From positions 1 to 64,000 of the forward strand of contig CAISGR010000103.1 of the NCBI GenBank assembly GCA_903884945.1: 64,000 nt of DNA, in the 5' to 3' direction. The position numbers were made by a program, and so were the translations under genes. Positions 18,240 to 26,692 of the stretch are shown piece after piece. This stretch comes from an uncultured bacterium (GTDB lineage: Bacteria; Pseudomonadota; Alphaproteobacteria; Sphingomonadales; Sphingomonadaceae). Below the pieces are notes generated by a model. That model was not told the origin of the DNA. It saw only the letters and a list, made by a program, of their open reading frames with translations, and did no database searches. Positions within the stretch are counted from its first letter, which is position 1; each line of letters opens with the position of its first letter.

Positions 18240-18916
18240 GTGATCCCCGTCTCGCGGACGATCCGACCGTCGAGAAGCTCGATCCGCCGTTCGCATTGCG
18301 CAGCCAGATCACGATCATGGGTGACCATCAGGATCGTGACGGCGAGCCGCTGATTCAGATCGCGCAGCAGCGCGATGACTTCCGTCGCGGTGACGCTGTC
18401 GAGGCTTCCGGTCGGTTCGTCGGCGAGCAGGAGCCGGGGCTCCCCGATCAGTGCCCGGGCGAGCGCGACGCGCTGGCTCTGGCCACCCGACAATTCGGAG
18501 GGAAGATGGTCCGCGCGATTGGCAAGGCCGACCCGCTCTAGCATGGCCAGTGCCAGCAGCCTGCGATTGCTCCGGGCGACGCCGCGATACAGCAGGGGCA
18601 GGGCGACATTCTCCCACGCGCGCAGCCGGGGGAGCAACTGAAAGGACTGGAAGACGAAACCGATCAGTCGGTTCCGCAACTGTGCCGCTTCTGCAGCGGA
18701 GGTGAAATTCGCCCGCATACCGCCAAAGCAGATCTCGCCGCGGTCGGGGCGGTCGAGCAGGCCGATGATATTGAGCAGCGTGCTCTTACCGGAGCCCGAT
18801 GGGCCGACGATCGCGCAGAACGCGCCTTGTGGCACAGTAAAGGATATGTCTCTCAATACCGGGATGGACCGTTGCGGCGTTCCATAATCTTTGGCGACAT
18901 CTGTGAGGCGCAGCAA
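18236..18916 (-). CDS. ABC transporter ATP-binding protein (MacB/LolD type)
   Basis: The 226-residue ATPase has Walker A GPSGSGKST at about residues 39-47, a Q-loop in FVFQSFQLLPRL, the signature LSGGQSQRVALARAL, Walker B LLLADEPTGSLD and the switch histidine in MVTHDRD. It powers the MacB-like permease encoded next. The start is TTG, not ATG: AAGGAGGGGG sits seven bases upstream and no better codon exists. It is the first gene of the efflux operon. The TetR gene at the far end of the operon is a candidate regulator, but no matching operator is visible here. Confidence 0.93.
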   Translation of the reverse strand: MLRLTDVAKDYGTPQRSIPVLRDISFTVPQGAFCAIVGPSGSGKSTLLNIIGLLDRPDRGEICFGGMRANFTSAAEAAQLRNRLIGFVFQSFQLLPRLRAWENVALPLLYRGVARSNRRLLALAMLERVGLANRADHLPSELSGGQSQRVALARALIGEPRLLLADEPTGSLDSVTATEVIALLRDLNQRLAVTILMVTHDRDLAAQCERRIELLDGRIVRETGIT

Positions 18917-18983
18917 GAATTAACCCCCTCCTTGCGCCGACCATGATCGCATGGCTCGACTTCGGTCAAGGGAAGAACAAAGA

Positions 18984-19009
18984 CCCAGGAGTCCCGGAGG
19001 GCTCCTGGG
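18984..19009 (-). terminator. Terminator after PraB-like gene
   Basis: A perfect 8-bp stem (CCCAGGAG with CTCCTGGG) around a 10-base loop is followed, on the minus strand, by TCTTTGTTCTT. It separates the PraB-like gene from the efflux operon. Confidence 0.8.
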
Positions 19010-19045
19010 CATTACAGGTAAACGGGATGTCAATCTGATAGCATA

Positions 19046-19549
19046 TCAGGGATTGGTGATGCTGATCGTCGGATTGACCGTCAGCGTGCCGTTGATGATG
19101 CAATTGGCGCTGCCGCTGCCGCCGGTCAGCGTCTGGTTGACGAAGGTGACGGTCTTGGTGGTGTTGTTCCAGGCGCCCTGGATCGTACCGGGCAGGCAGC
19201 CGCCGGGCGTGATCGTGCTTGCGGCGACACCGGTGAAGATCAGGTTGGTGCCGTCATAGGTCACGGGCCACGGGAGGTTGTTCAGCGTCACGAGCGGGCA
19301 CAGGCCGCCGGTCAGCGTCGCGGCCGTCACATTGGCGGAATGGCCGTGGGAAAAGGTCCCATGGGCATCCGGCGCAGCTTCGGGCACCACGATCGTGAAC
19401 GTGGCGGCGCAGTTCAGGGTGAGGCCCTTCTGCACCGTCAGCGTCCCCGTGGCGGTGAAGGTCCCGGCGGGGGTGTACGTGGTTGCCTGGGCAGCCTGGG
19501 CGCTTACCAGCGCCACCGTGCTCAGGAACAGCATGCCAAGTTTTTTCAT
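19046..19549 (-). CDS. PraB-like secreted protein
   Basis: The 167-residue protein has a signal peptide (MKKLGMLFLSTVALVSAQAA, cleavage near residue 22) and a beta-rich Thr/Gly/Val mature part. It includes YTPAGTFTATGTLTVQKG, TLNCAATFTIVV, a later GGLCPLVTLNNLPW and PGGCLPGTIQGAWN. This pattern resembles the Pseudomonas PraA/PraB secreted proteins linked to alkane growth and surface attachment. The resemblance was judged by eye. It has an AGAGAGGA ribosome site and its own terminator, so it is monocistronic, with an unusually AT-rich upstream region. Low charge and many Thr/Asn residues suit an extracellular or surface role. Confidence 0.65.
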   Translation of the reverse strand: MKKLGMLFLSTVALVSAQAAQATTYTPAGTFTATGTLTVQKGLTLNCAATFTIVVPEAAPDAHGTFSHGHSANVTAATLTGGLCPLVTLNNLPWPVTYDGTNLIFTGVAASTITPGGCLPGTIQGAWNNTTKTVTFVNQTLTGGSGSANCIINGTLTVNPTISITNP

Positions 19550-19934
19550 GTATTGATCCTCTCTTTATTTATTATCGAGTCGCTTCCGAGTCCGTGGAAG
19601 CATTCGCAATGATAATATCATCTGTAGAAGAGTCAAAAATTAATAGTCTCAATATGAATATATTACTTTGTCAAATTTATTGTGCAAATACTGCCGCATT
19701 CTGAAAGTTTAATCTTTCAGAGTGTAAGGTTGCAAGGTAAAGTTTTTGTAAGATGTGCAGTTTTACTTGGGTTCACTTGCCATGCGTGTTGTCCCTGTGG
19801 TGTTCGGGGCCGGAAAATTCTCGTCGACGACGGGCGGTGACAAACCGATGCCGGTCGTCCGGCCGAAATGGGCGCCGCCGCAGGCCGATGAAGGATATTG
19901 GCGGCGCCGGATCGTCATCGTTGCGTACCGCCCT
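19550..19934. other. AT-rich 385-bp intergenic region with hairpin
   Basis: This stretch is far richer in A and T than its neighbours. On the minus strand TTGACT (19636-19631) and TATCAT (19614-19609), 16 bases apart, are a candidate promoter for the PraB-like gene. CATTCTGAAAG (19697-19707) and CTTTCAGAGTG (19714-19724) form a hairpin with one G-T pair. It could be a terminator for the receptor gene to the right, though it lacks a long T run, or a regulator site. I see no convincing gene. Confidence 0.5.
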
Positions 19935-22900
19935 CTAGAATCGCTTGGACACGCTGAACCCGATGATGCGCGGATCGAGGGTGAAGACATTGGCGGTCAG
20001 GCCAGTGTCGTCGCTGTTCGTGAAAAAGTCGGTGATCGGGGCGCTATCCAACAGATTCTTCACATAGAGTTGGACGGTCAGGTCCGATTTCGGCCTGGCG
20101 AGCGTCACGGCGAGGTTGATGTTGTCCCAGCCTTTCAGCCGGTCATAGGCGGTGTTGTAGACCCGCGCGTAGCTCGCGCTCTGGCGATAATAATCGCCGC
20201 GGAACGTCAGTTCCAGGTCGCTCAGGAAGAAGGTGTATTGGGCGCCGAGGTTGAATGTCAGATGCGGCGAATTGGGCAGTTCATTGCCCGCGAGATCGGC
20301 ATCGAAGCCCTTGCCCCCGTTGGGCGCCTGGGTGAGCGGGTCGTAGGTGAAGCCGAGGAACTGATCCCAGTGCAGGTTGGTGGCGACATTGGGATTGAAG
20401 CTCCCCGTCCGGGCCGATCCGTTGCACAGCGACACCAGCATGAACGTCTTGAGGTCGTCGTCAAAGGGCGAGGAAATGATCCTGTTCACATATTCCGTCG
20501 GCGCGATGCAGTTCGACGGCACCTGAAGCCAGGGGCGCAGCAGCGTCCAGTCCGGATTGCCCTGGGTGCGGTTCATCACGTCGATCGAATGCGCGCCCTT
20601 CTTCAGCCGGGTGTTGAGGTAGCCGAGATTGGCGTCGAGGCGGAAATGCCGTGACGGCCGCCACGCGCCTTCGAACTCGAGCCCCATGCTGCGCGCGTTG
20701 AAATTCTCGTTGAGCGAGATGCGGTCCACGATCTGCGAGACCTGATAGTCCTTATAGTCATAGTAGAAGGCAGTGGCGTTGAACGTGATCTTGCCGCCCG
20801 CCAGGGTGTTCTTCATGCCGATCTCGAACGCGTTGACATATTCGGGCTTGAAGGTCGTCGGGAGCGGCTGATACTGGATGACGGCCGGGTTGATATCGAC
20901 CCGCGGCGGGTTGGATCCGCCGCCCTTGTAGCCGCGCGATGCGGACGCATAGAGCAGCGTATCGTCGGTGAAGGCCAGGTTCGGCTTCCAGTCCACCACG
21001 GCGCGTCCCGTGAAGCGGCCCCATTTCTGGTTGATGTCGGCGAGGGCGGGATAGCCGCTGTTGACCGTGCCACCGGTCGTGCCGCCACCGCCGCCGCCCA
21101 GCAGCAACTGGCTCGGAATGGGCGTCGTGGTCTTCTCGTCGGAGGTGTAGCGGGCCCCGAGCGTGACCTTCACGTTCTTCGCGACCTGCCAATAGGTCTC
21201 GCCGAAAATCGCCCAGGATTTCGTGCTGACGATATTCTTGCTCAGGAAGTAATTATGGCCCTGGTTGTTCAGCGCATTGAGCGGGTTGGGATCGACGTAG
21301 ATGCATTCCCGGTCGGTGGTGTTCGGCGGGCAGGCCGTCGTCGCGACGCGCGTTATGTCAAGATCCCGGTTGTAGTAATATTGGGATATCATACTGAACA
21401 GATTATTGAGAACGTAATAATCATCCTCGGATTTGAAATTGAGATAATTGGCGCCGAGGCTGAAGTTGAACATGCCTGGCGAGGATGACTGCAGTCGCAG
21501 CTCCTGCGTCCATTGATGGTTGCGCGATTTGCTGATGTCGATCGACAGCATCCGGTTCGATGGGCCGAGTTGCGGATCGGTATAGATTCCGCCCGGTGTC
21601 GGCCCCGTCCCCTGGATCGGCCGGCCGAGCACGTCGGTCAGCGGCTGGGCGGAATCGTTGAAGATCGGATTGGAGACGAAGCGGTTATAGTCCTGCGACG
21701 AGTAATAGCGATCCTGCGCGTAGGCGGTCTGCGAGATGAGCTTCAGATTGTCCCCCAGCTTCGCCTCGAGATTGAGTTGGACCACGTCGTTCCGCGCCCG
21801 AAAGACGGGGTCGTAGCTGGTGGCGATCTCTCGCAGGTTCTGCGATTGGACGATGCCCGCATAGGGATCGACATTGGTCCCGATGATCTGCACCGGAGCG
21901 CCCAGGCTGCCGCCCGAACCCGGCTGGAAACCGAGGCCGATCTGCTTGGCGATGTAGACATAGGCCAGGCTGGAGCCATTGGGGGCGCCATAAGCGGCGT
22001 CGCTGTAGAGCGAGCCGGGAAGGCAGCCCTGACTCAGCCGCGCCCGCAACGCATCGGACAGGACGACGCCTCCCACGCTGGCCGGGCCGGGGTCGCGCGT
22101 GCACAACTGCTTGCCCGTGCGCGAGCGATCGTCATCCTCGTTGAAATGTTCCCAGATTACGTTCGCCTTGAAGTCGGCGGAGGGTTCCCATTGTGCCGAG
22201 AAGCGGGTCGACCACAGGTCGCGGCCATTCACACGTTGCTTGGTGAAGCTGTTATAGTCGAAGCCGTCGCGCTTGGTGAACGCGCCTGCGCCGCGGATGG
22301 CGAACGTGTCCCCCAGCGGAATATTGATCATGCCGCTTACGCGGCGCGAATCGAAGCTGCCGATCTCCCCTTTGATTTCGCCCTGGAGCTCTTGCGTGGG
22401 CAAGGCGGGGATCAGGTTGACGACGCCGCCCGTCGCGTTGCGGCCGTATAATGTTCCCTGCGGCCCGCGCAGCACTTCCACCCGCTCGACATCGAGAAAC
22501 TCCTGCTCGAACAAGCGATTGCGGATCAGGGGCGTATTGTTGAAGCTCACCGCCACGGCAGGGTCGCTGCTGGCGGAGATTGCCTTCGTCCCGATCCCGC
22601 GGATCGAGAAATTGTACATGCTGAAATTGCCCTTGGAGAAATTCACATTGGGCACCGCACGCAGCAGTTCCGATCCGCCTTCGATCTTGCGATCGTCGAG
22701 CGCCTGCTTCTTGAAGGCGGAAATCGCGATCGGCACGTCCTGGATGCGCTCCTCGCGCTTCTGCGCGGTCACGATGATGTCTAGCCCGTCCCCTGGCCCG
22801 GCGTCGCTGGTCGCGGACTCCTGCGTTCTTCCGGGAGGAGTGGATTGGCCGGGCTCCTGGGCCTCGGCGCGGCGGATGATGAGCACGCCGGAGCGGCCGA

Positions 22901-23189
22901 CCTGAACCGAGAGTCCGGATTTTTGCAGCAACTTGTCGAGGCCGTCGCGCACGCTGAACCTCCCGGTCAACGCGCGGCTGGTCTTGCCGCGAACTGCAAC
23001 CGAATCGAAGGTAATTTGCTGCCGCGATGCGCGCGCAAACGCGTTCAGCGCGTTGCCCAGGTCCTGGGCGGGAATATTGAAGCTGTAGAGTTGTTCCCGC
23101 GCTACCGCCGATGCCGGCGCTGCGGCAGCAATGATAGCCGCCATTGACGTTACGGAAACCAGATATCCCCGCAGAGACCTCTGCATCAT
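19935..23189 (-). CDS. TonB-dependent receptor with N-terminal STN signalling domain
   Basis: The 1084-residue outer-membrane receptor has a signal peptide (ending ASAVA near residue 31) and an STN domain at about residues 36-100 (LYSFNIPAQDLGNALNAFA and FSVRDGLDKLLQKSGLSV). A TonB box (DIIVTAQKREE), a plug with VEVLRGPQGTLYGRNATGG and a long barrel ending SVSKRF follow. STN receptors pass a ligand signal to a FecR-type anti-sigma factor, and FecR and ECF sigma genes lie directly upstream in the same operon. The ligand may be a siderophore, glycan or other bulky substrate. The start is the first of two ATGs behind GGGGAGGAA; the frame is open 27 codons further into FecR. Confidence 0.92.
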   Translation of the reverse strand: MMQRSLRGYLVSVTSMAAIIAAAAPASAVAREQLYSFNIPAQDLGNALNAFARASRQQITFDSVAVRGKTSRALTGRFSVRDGLDKLLQKSGLSVQVGRSGVLIIRRAEAQEPGQSTPPGRTQESATSDAGPGDGLDIIVTAQKREERIQDVPIAISAFKKQALDDRKIEGGSELLRAVPNVNFSKGNFSMYNFSIRGIGTKAISASSDPAVAVSFNNTPLIRNRLFEQEFLDVERVEVLRGPQGTLYGRNATGGVVNLIPALPTQELQGEIKGEIGSFDSRRVSGMINIPLGDTFAIRGAGAFTKRDGFDYNSFTKQRVNGRDLWSTRFSAQWEPSADFKANVIWEHFNEDDDRSRTGKQLCTRDPGPASVGGVVLSDALRARLSQGCLPGSLYSDAAYGAPNGSSLAYVYIAKQIGLGFQPGSGGSLGAPVQIIGTNVDPYAGIVQSQNLREIATSYDPVFRARNDVVQLNLEAKLGDNLKLISQTAYAQDRYYSSQDYNRFVSNPIFNDSAQPLTDVLGRPIQGTGPTPGGIYTDPQLGPSNRMLSIDISKSRNHQWTQELRLQSSSPGMFNFSLGANYLNFKSEDDYYVLNNLFSMISQYYYNRDLDITRVATTACPPNTTDRECIYVDPNPLNALNNQGHNYFLSKNIVSTKSWAIFGETYWQVAKNVKVTLGARYTSDEKTTTPIPSQLLLGGGGGGTTGGTVNSGYPALADINQKWGRFTGRAVVDWKPNLAFTDDTLLYASASRGYKGGGSNPPRVDINPAVIQYQPLPTTFKPEYVNAFEIGMKNTLAGGKITFNATAFYYDYKDYQVSQIVDRISLNENFNARSMGLEFEGAWRPSRHFRLDANLGYLNTRLKKGAHSIDVMNRTQGNPDWTLLRPWLQVPSNCIAPTEYVNRIISSPFDDDLKTFMLVSLCNGSARTGSFNPNVATNLHWDQFLGFTYDPLTQAPNGGKGFDADLAGNELPNSPHLTFNLGAQYTFFLSDLELTFRGDYYRQSASYARVYNTAYDRLKGWDNINLAVTLARPKSDLTVQLYVKNLLDSAPITDFFTNSDDTGLTANVFTLDPRIIGFSVSKRF

Positions 23190-23266
23190 GCGTTCCTCCC
23201 CTATATCGTCGCAGTTCATTTTCGATTTGCGATCAAGGGGGTAATACGCACGAACGGCGGTTTCAC

Positions 23267-24334
23267 TCACCTGTTGTCGGGCATTTTCTTCACACCGGTT
23301 TCCCTTTTCAGAACCAGCTGACCGGGCTCGCGAACAACGGCGATCGGATACAGGGCGCTGGCCCCTTCGACAAAGGCTTCCACGTCGCCAGCGGTGAATA
23401 CGCCGCTGATCGGAAAGTCGGCGATGCTTGCATCGGCGATCACCAGCTTGTCCTTCGCATCGCGATTCATGCGCTCAACTGCGATGGCGAGCGGTTCCCC
23501 ATCGAAACTCAGTACGCCCGTTTCCCAAGTCTGCGAGCGTGTCGCCTCAGTGGCGTCGATGCGTGTCGCGCGGCCTTCGGTGGATGCGACGAGTTCGTGC
23601 CCGGGAACCAGCGCAGCGATGACGGTGCCGCCGCTGCTGTCGCCGGGCCCAAGCAGGCGATGGGGGCCGGCCGCCTGTGCCAGCACCTCGACCTTGCCTT
23701 CATACAGGACGACACGCATCTGGCGCGGGAGCAGTTCGACGCTGAAGGAGGTGCCGGTTGCGATCGTGAGGCGGTTGCGCGCGAGCACGCTCAGGGGCCG
23801 CAAGGGATCGTGCGCGACGTCGAAAAGGGCGCGACCGGCAACGAGCTTCAGCCGTCGCTGATCACGGTCCATCCGCACGTCCACCCGCGTTGCCCCGTCG
23901 AGCGTCAGGCGCGTGCCATCCTCGAGCATGACCACGCGGCGTTCGCCGATCCCCGTCTCATAGCTGCGGGTCGGATCGTTCAGAAGCCAGGTGCCGACCA
24001 GGAGGAACAGCGCCAGGCACGCGGCAAGGGCGCCGGACCAGCGCCAGCGCCGGCTGAGATCGGGGGCCCATCGACGGGCGTTGACCCGGCGCAGCCCCTC
24101 GACTGCCTCCGCGCGGAACCCGATCATCTCCGGCGTATCGGCGACCATGTCGATGCCCTGCCAGATGGCGACGGCTTCCTCGAACGCCCTGCCATGCGCC
24201 GGATCGGCGGCGAGCCACAGGTCGAACTCATTTTGCTCGGCCCCGTTGAGATGGCCATCGGCGAAGCGGATGCACCATAGCGCAGCCTGCTCGTCGGGGC
24301 CCACCGGAGGCTGGCTTGCGGCCATATTGCTCAT
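23267..24334 (-). CDS. FecR-family anti-sigma factor
   Basis: The 355-residue protein has a cytoplasmic anti-sigma part (AALWCIRFADGHLNGAEQNEFDLWLAADPAH, here split: AALWCIRFADGHLNGAEQ, then FDLWLAADPAHGRAFEE), one membrane helix near residue 100 (LAACLALFLLVGTWLL) and a periplasmic FecR domain (RRVVMLEDGTRLTLDGAT, LARNRLTIATGTSFSV). It should hold the ECF sigma factor inactive until the STN receptor signals. Its ATG overlaps the sigma stop (ATGA), and the receptor starts 77 bases downstream. Confidence 0.93.
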   Translation of the reverse strand: MSNMAASQPPVGPDEQAALWCIRFADGHLNGAEQNEFDLWLAADPAHGRAFEEAVAIWQGIDMVADTPEMIGFRAEAVEGLRRVNARRWAPDLSRRWRWSGALAACLALFLLVGTWLLNDPTRSYETGIGERRVVMLEDGTRLTLDGATRVDVRMDRDQRRLKLVAGRALFDVAHDPLRPLSVLARNRLTIATGTSFSVELLPRQMRVVLYEGKVEVLAQAAGPHRLLGPGDSSGGTVIAALVPGHELVASTEGRATRIDATEATRSQTWETGVLSFDGEPLAIAVERMNRDAKDKLVIADASIADFPISGVFTAGDVEAFVEGASALYPIAVVREPGQLVLKRETGVKKMPDNR

Positions 24335-24861
24335 TGGCCGTTCTTCCTGGCGCGCGCCATGAGATGCATCATCGCGCGGGCGACATGCTTTTCGACGGCG
24401 CTCCGCGAAATCGCGAAGCTCTCCGCGATGAGGTGCTTGTCGATGTTTTCGATGCGGTAGAGCACGAAGATGGTGCGCGTGCGTTCCGGCAATTCGGCGA
24501 GCCCGGCAACCAGCAGCGACAGGGCATTGCGATCGGCGGCGATCTTCTCGGGATCGAGCCAGTCGATGCCCTGGCCCTGGAGCGCACCGATCATCTCGCG
24601 ATAATCCGCGCGGACCTTCGAACGCCGCGCCCGGTCGCGCAGCAAATTGGCGGCCACCTGGAAGATATAGCCGGAATGGAGGCCGGTATCCGCGCCCGCT
24701 GCTCCGAATATGCGCGCGAATGTCTCCTGGGTCAGATCTTCCGCCTCGGCATGGTCATGGACGCGCTTGAGGAAAAACGACAGCAGCGCCGGTCGCCACC
24801 GGCGATAATGCTGCGAAAGCTCGTTTTCCCGCTCGGGCAACAGGGTGCGCGTCCTCGGCAA
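24331..24861 (-). CDS. ECF-family RNA polymerase sigma factor (FecI-like)
   Basis: The 176-residue sigma factor has region 2 (SFFLKRVHDHAEAEDLTQET, about residues 28-47) and region 4 (LPERTRTIFVLYRIENI, then AISRSAVEKHVARAM, about 122-160). It is the first gene of a sigma, anti-sigma, STN-receptor unit and probably directs transcription of the receptor. The start is TTG as drawn; the ribosome site is weak, and other TTG or internal starts a few codons downstream are possible. Confidence 0.9.
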   Translation of the reverse strand: MPRTRTLLPERENELSQHYRRWRPALLSFFLKRVHDHAEAEDLTQETFARIFGAAGADTGLHSGYIFQVAANLLRDRARRSKVRADYREMIGALQGQGIDWLDPEKIAADRNALSLLVAGLAELPERTRTIFVLYRIENIDKHLIAESFAISRSAVEKHVARAMMHLMARARKNGQ

Positions 24862-24918
24862 AGTGTTCTCTGCGGATTAATACGCGCGAGTTGCCAAACC
24901 ACACAGTTCAGGCCGCTC

Positions 24919-24944
24919 GATTTCGGTTGATATATTTCGGTGAT
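24919..24944. repeat. Tandem ATTTCGGT-GATA repeat upstream of ECF sigma gene
   Basis: ATTTCGGTTGATA and ATTTCGGTGATA occur back to back about 60 bases before the sigma start. The position suits a regulator or promoter element; function is not known. Confidence 0.4.
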
Positions 24945-25094
24945 ACAAGCGGCGCGGGCGCGGCTGGTCTTCGTCGCCGCCTGGCTTTGGCTATGCCGGC
25001 CGGTCGACGCGGAGCAGCCTGACTGCCCTGATTGCCGCACATGGCGCATCACCGACCTCCCGCGCCCATCTGACGATGCGCGGCGCGACCGGCA

Positions 25095-25439
25095 TCAGAA
25101 CAGGCGGCTGCCGTCCGGGACGACGCGTTCGGGCGAGACCAGGACGACGCGACCCTCCGCGTCGGGGAAGCCTAGCGTCAGCACTTCGGACAGGAAGGGA
25201 CCGATGCGACGCGCGCCGAGATTGATCACTGTCGCGACCTGGCGGCCGATCAGGTCGGCAGGTGCGTAGAGATCGGTGATTTGCGCGCTTGACCATTTGG
25301 TGCCGATCTCGGGGCCGAGATCGATCGCGAGCTTCCAGGCCGGCTTGCGCGCTTCCGGAAAGGCCTCGACCTGCCGGATCGTGCCGGCACGGATATCGAT
25401 TGCCAGAAACTGGTCGAAGGAGGCTGTATCGGTTATCAT
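25095..25439 (-). CDS. csaA: CsaA-like tRNA-binding protein
   Basis: The 114-residue protein is essentially one tRNA-binding (OB-fold) domain, the full length of the CsaA family. Motifs are FDQFLAIDIRAGTIRQVEAF, KLAIDLGPEIGTKWSSAQIT and VATVINLGARRIGPFLSEVL. CsaA binds tRNA-like structures and has been described as a secretion chaperone in Bacillus. ACAGGAGC precedes the ATG, and the flavoenzyme gene ends 17 bases upstream. The placement behind two Tat-type flavoenzymes may be accidental. Confidence 0.9.
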   Translation of the reverse strand: MITDTASFDQFLAIDIRAGTIRQVEAFPEARKPAWKLAIDLGPEIGTKWSSAQITDLYAPADLIGRQVATVINLGARRIGPFLSEVLTLGFPDAEGRVVLVSPERVVPDGSRLF

Positions 25440-25456
25440 CGCTCCTGTCGGGCGGG

Positions 25457-26692
25457 CTAGGCAATTGTCGCGGCGGCACCGTGCCGGGCCAGCGAGAACA
25501 GGGCGGCTTCCTGCGGGTCGAAGGCGTGGCCAAGGACGCGCCCGCTGATATAGTCGCCGAGCACGGGCCCCATCTTGAACGCGTGGCCCGATCCGCCGCC
25601 GGCGATCCAGATGTGCGCATGCTCCGGGTGGCGATCGATCAGGAAGTGGTTGTTGTCGGTATATTCGGTCTGGCAGATTCGGGTCGCGACGATCGGCTGT
25701 CCGGCCAGGCCCGGCATCCGCTTCGCGACATAGGCCTGGACCTGGCTGGCGAGGAAGGCAGTCGGCAGGCGCGTGCCGTTGTCGGGATCCATCGCGATGT
25801 CGGTCAGCTTCGCGGCGACCTTGATGCCATAATCGACGTCCGACGCCGTATAGGTGTCCATGTCGGCAAGGTTCGGCAGATGCTCCCAGCGATAGCGATG
25901 ATCGTCGATCGGCGAGCCGACATAGAAGATCTCGCGACGCGGCACGCGGATCCGGTCGCCCAGCAATCCCGGCATTACCTTGGGCAGCCATGGGCCGCAG
26001 GCGAAGACATGGCTGCCTGCCGCCAGCGGCTCCCGGTCGACCGTGACGGTGCCTGACCGACCATCGAGTACCGCATGGCCGGTGCGTACCGTTCCCCCCT
26101 TGCGGGCGAACATCTCGGCGACGGCGATCATGCTCTCGCGCGCCTTCACCACGCCGCCCGTGGGCTCGTAGAAGATCGCCGGGGCATCGTCGTAGCGCAC
26201 CTGCGGCCAGCGATGAGTCACTTCGCCGGGAGTCAGCACTTCATAGCCGATCGCAAGCCGGTCGAACACGCGGCGCTGCGCTGCAAGCTCGGGGGCCGGC
26301 ATCACCCGCAGGCTGCCATTGGGATAATAGAGCCGGCGGCCGAATTCGCCCTGTCGTTGCTGCCAGAGCAGCGCCGCGCGTGCCGCCCAGCGGGTGTAGA
26401 TGTCGCGTTCGCCATAGGAGAGTCGCAACAGCCGGCTTTCATCACCGGACGAGGCGCGCGGATTGCCCGGGCCATAGGCGTCGATCATCGTGACCCGGGC
26501 GCCCTGCTCGCGCAGCGCCAGTGCGGTCCAGCCCCCAAAGGCACCGGCTCCGATCACGGCGATATCGGGCAGGTTGCGCCCGATGGCCGGTGCCGCGCCT
26601 GTCGCCAGACTGACCCCTGCCACCGTCCCGCCGAAGATCAGTGCGCGGCGATCCACGCCCGGTCGCGGCTTAGAAGGTTTCGTAATAGCCAT
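25457..26692 (-). CDS. Tat-exported FAD-dependent amine/amino acid oxidase (DAO family)
   Basis: The 411-residue flavoprotein has a twin-arginine-like N-terminus (VDRRALIFGGTVAGVSLATG) and an FAD-binding GAGAFGGWTALALREQGA (GxGxxG) near residue 45. The following GPGNPRASSGDESRLLRLSYG is characteristic of sarcosine/N-methyl-tryptophan-oxidase-like DAO proteins, and GGGSGHAFKMGPVLGDYI near the C-terminus belongs to the same fold. It probably oxidises a secondary amine or an N-methyl amino acid in the periplasm. The start overlaps the spermidine-dehydrogenase-like gene by 23 bases, so the two enzymes are likely made together. Confidence 0.88.
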   Translation of the reverse strand: MAITKPSKPRPGVDRRALIFGGTVAGVSLATGAAPAIGRNLPDIAVIGAGAFGGWTALALREQGARVTMIDAYGPGNPRASSGDESRLLRLSYGERDIYTRWAARAALLWQQRQGEFGRRLYYPNGSLRVMPAPELAAQRRVFDRLAIGYEVLTPGEVTHRWPQVRYDDAPAIFYEPTGGVVKARESMIAVAEMFARKGGTVRTGHAVLDGRSGTVTVDREPLAAGSHVFACGPWLPKVMPGLLGDRIRVPRREIFYVGSPIDDHRYRWEHLPNLADMDTYTASDVDYGIKVAAKLTDIAMDPDNGTRLPTAFLASQVQAYVAKRMPGLAGQPIVATRICQTEYTDNNHFLIDRHPEHAHIWIAGGGSGHAFKMGPVLGDYISGRVLGHAFDPQEAALFSLARHGAAATIA

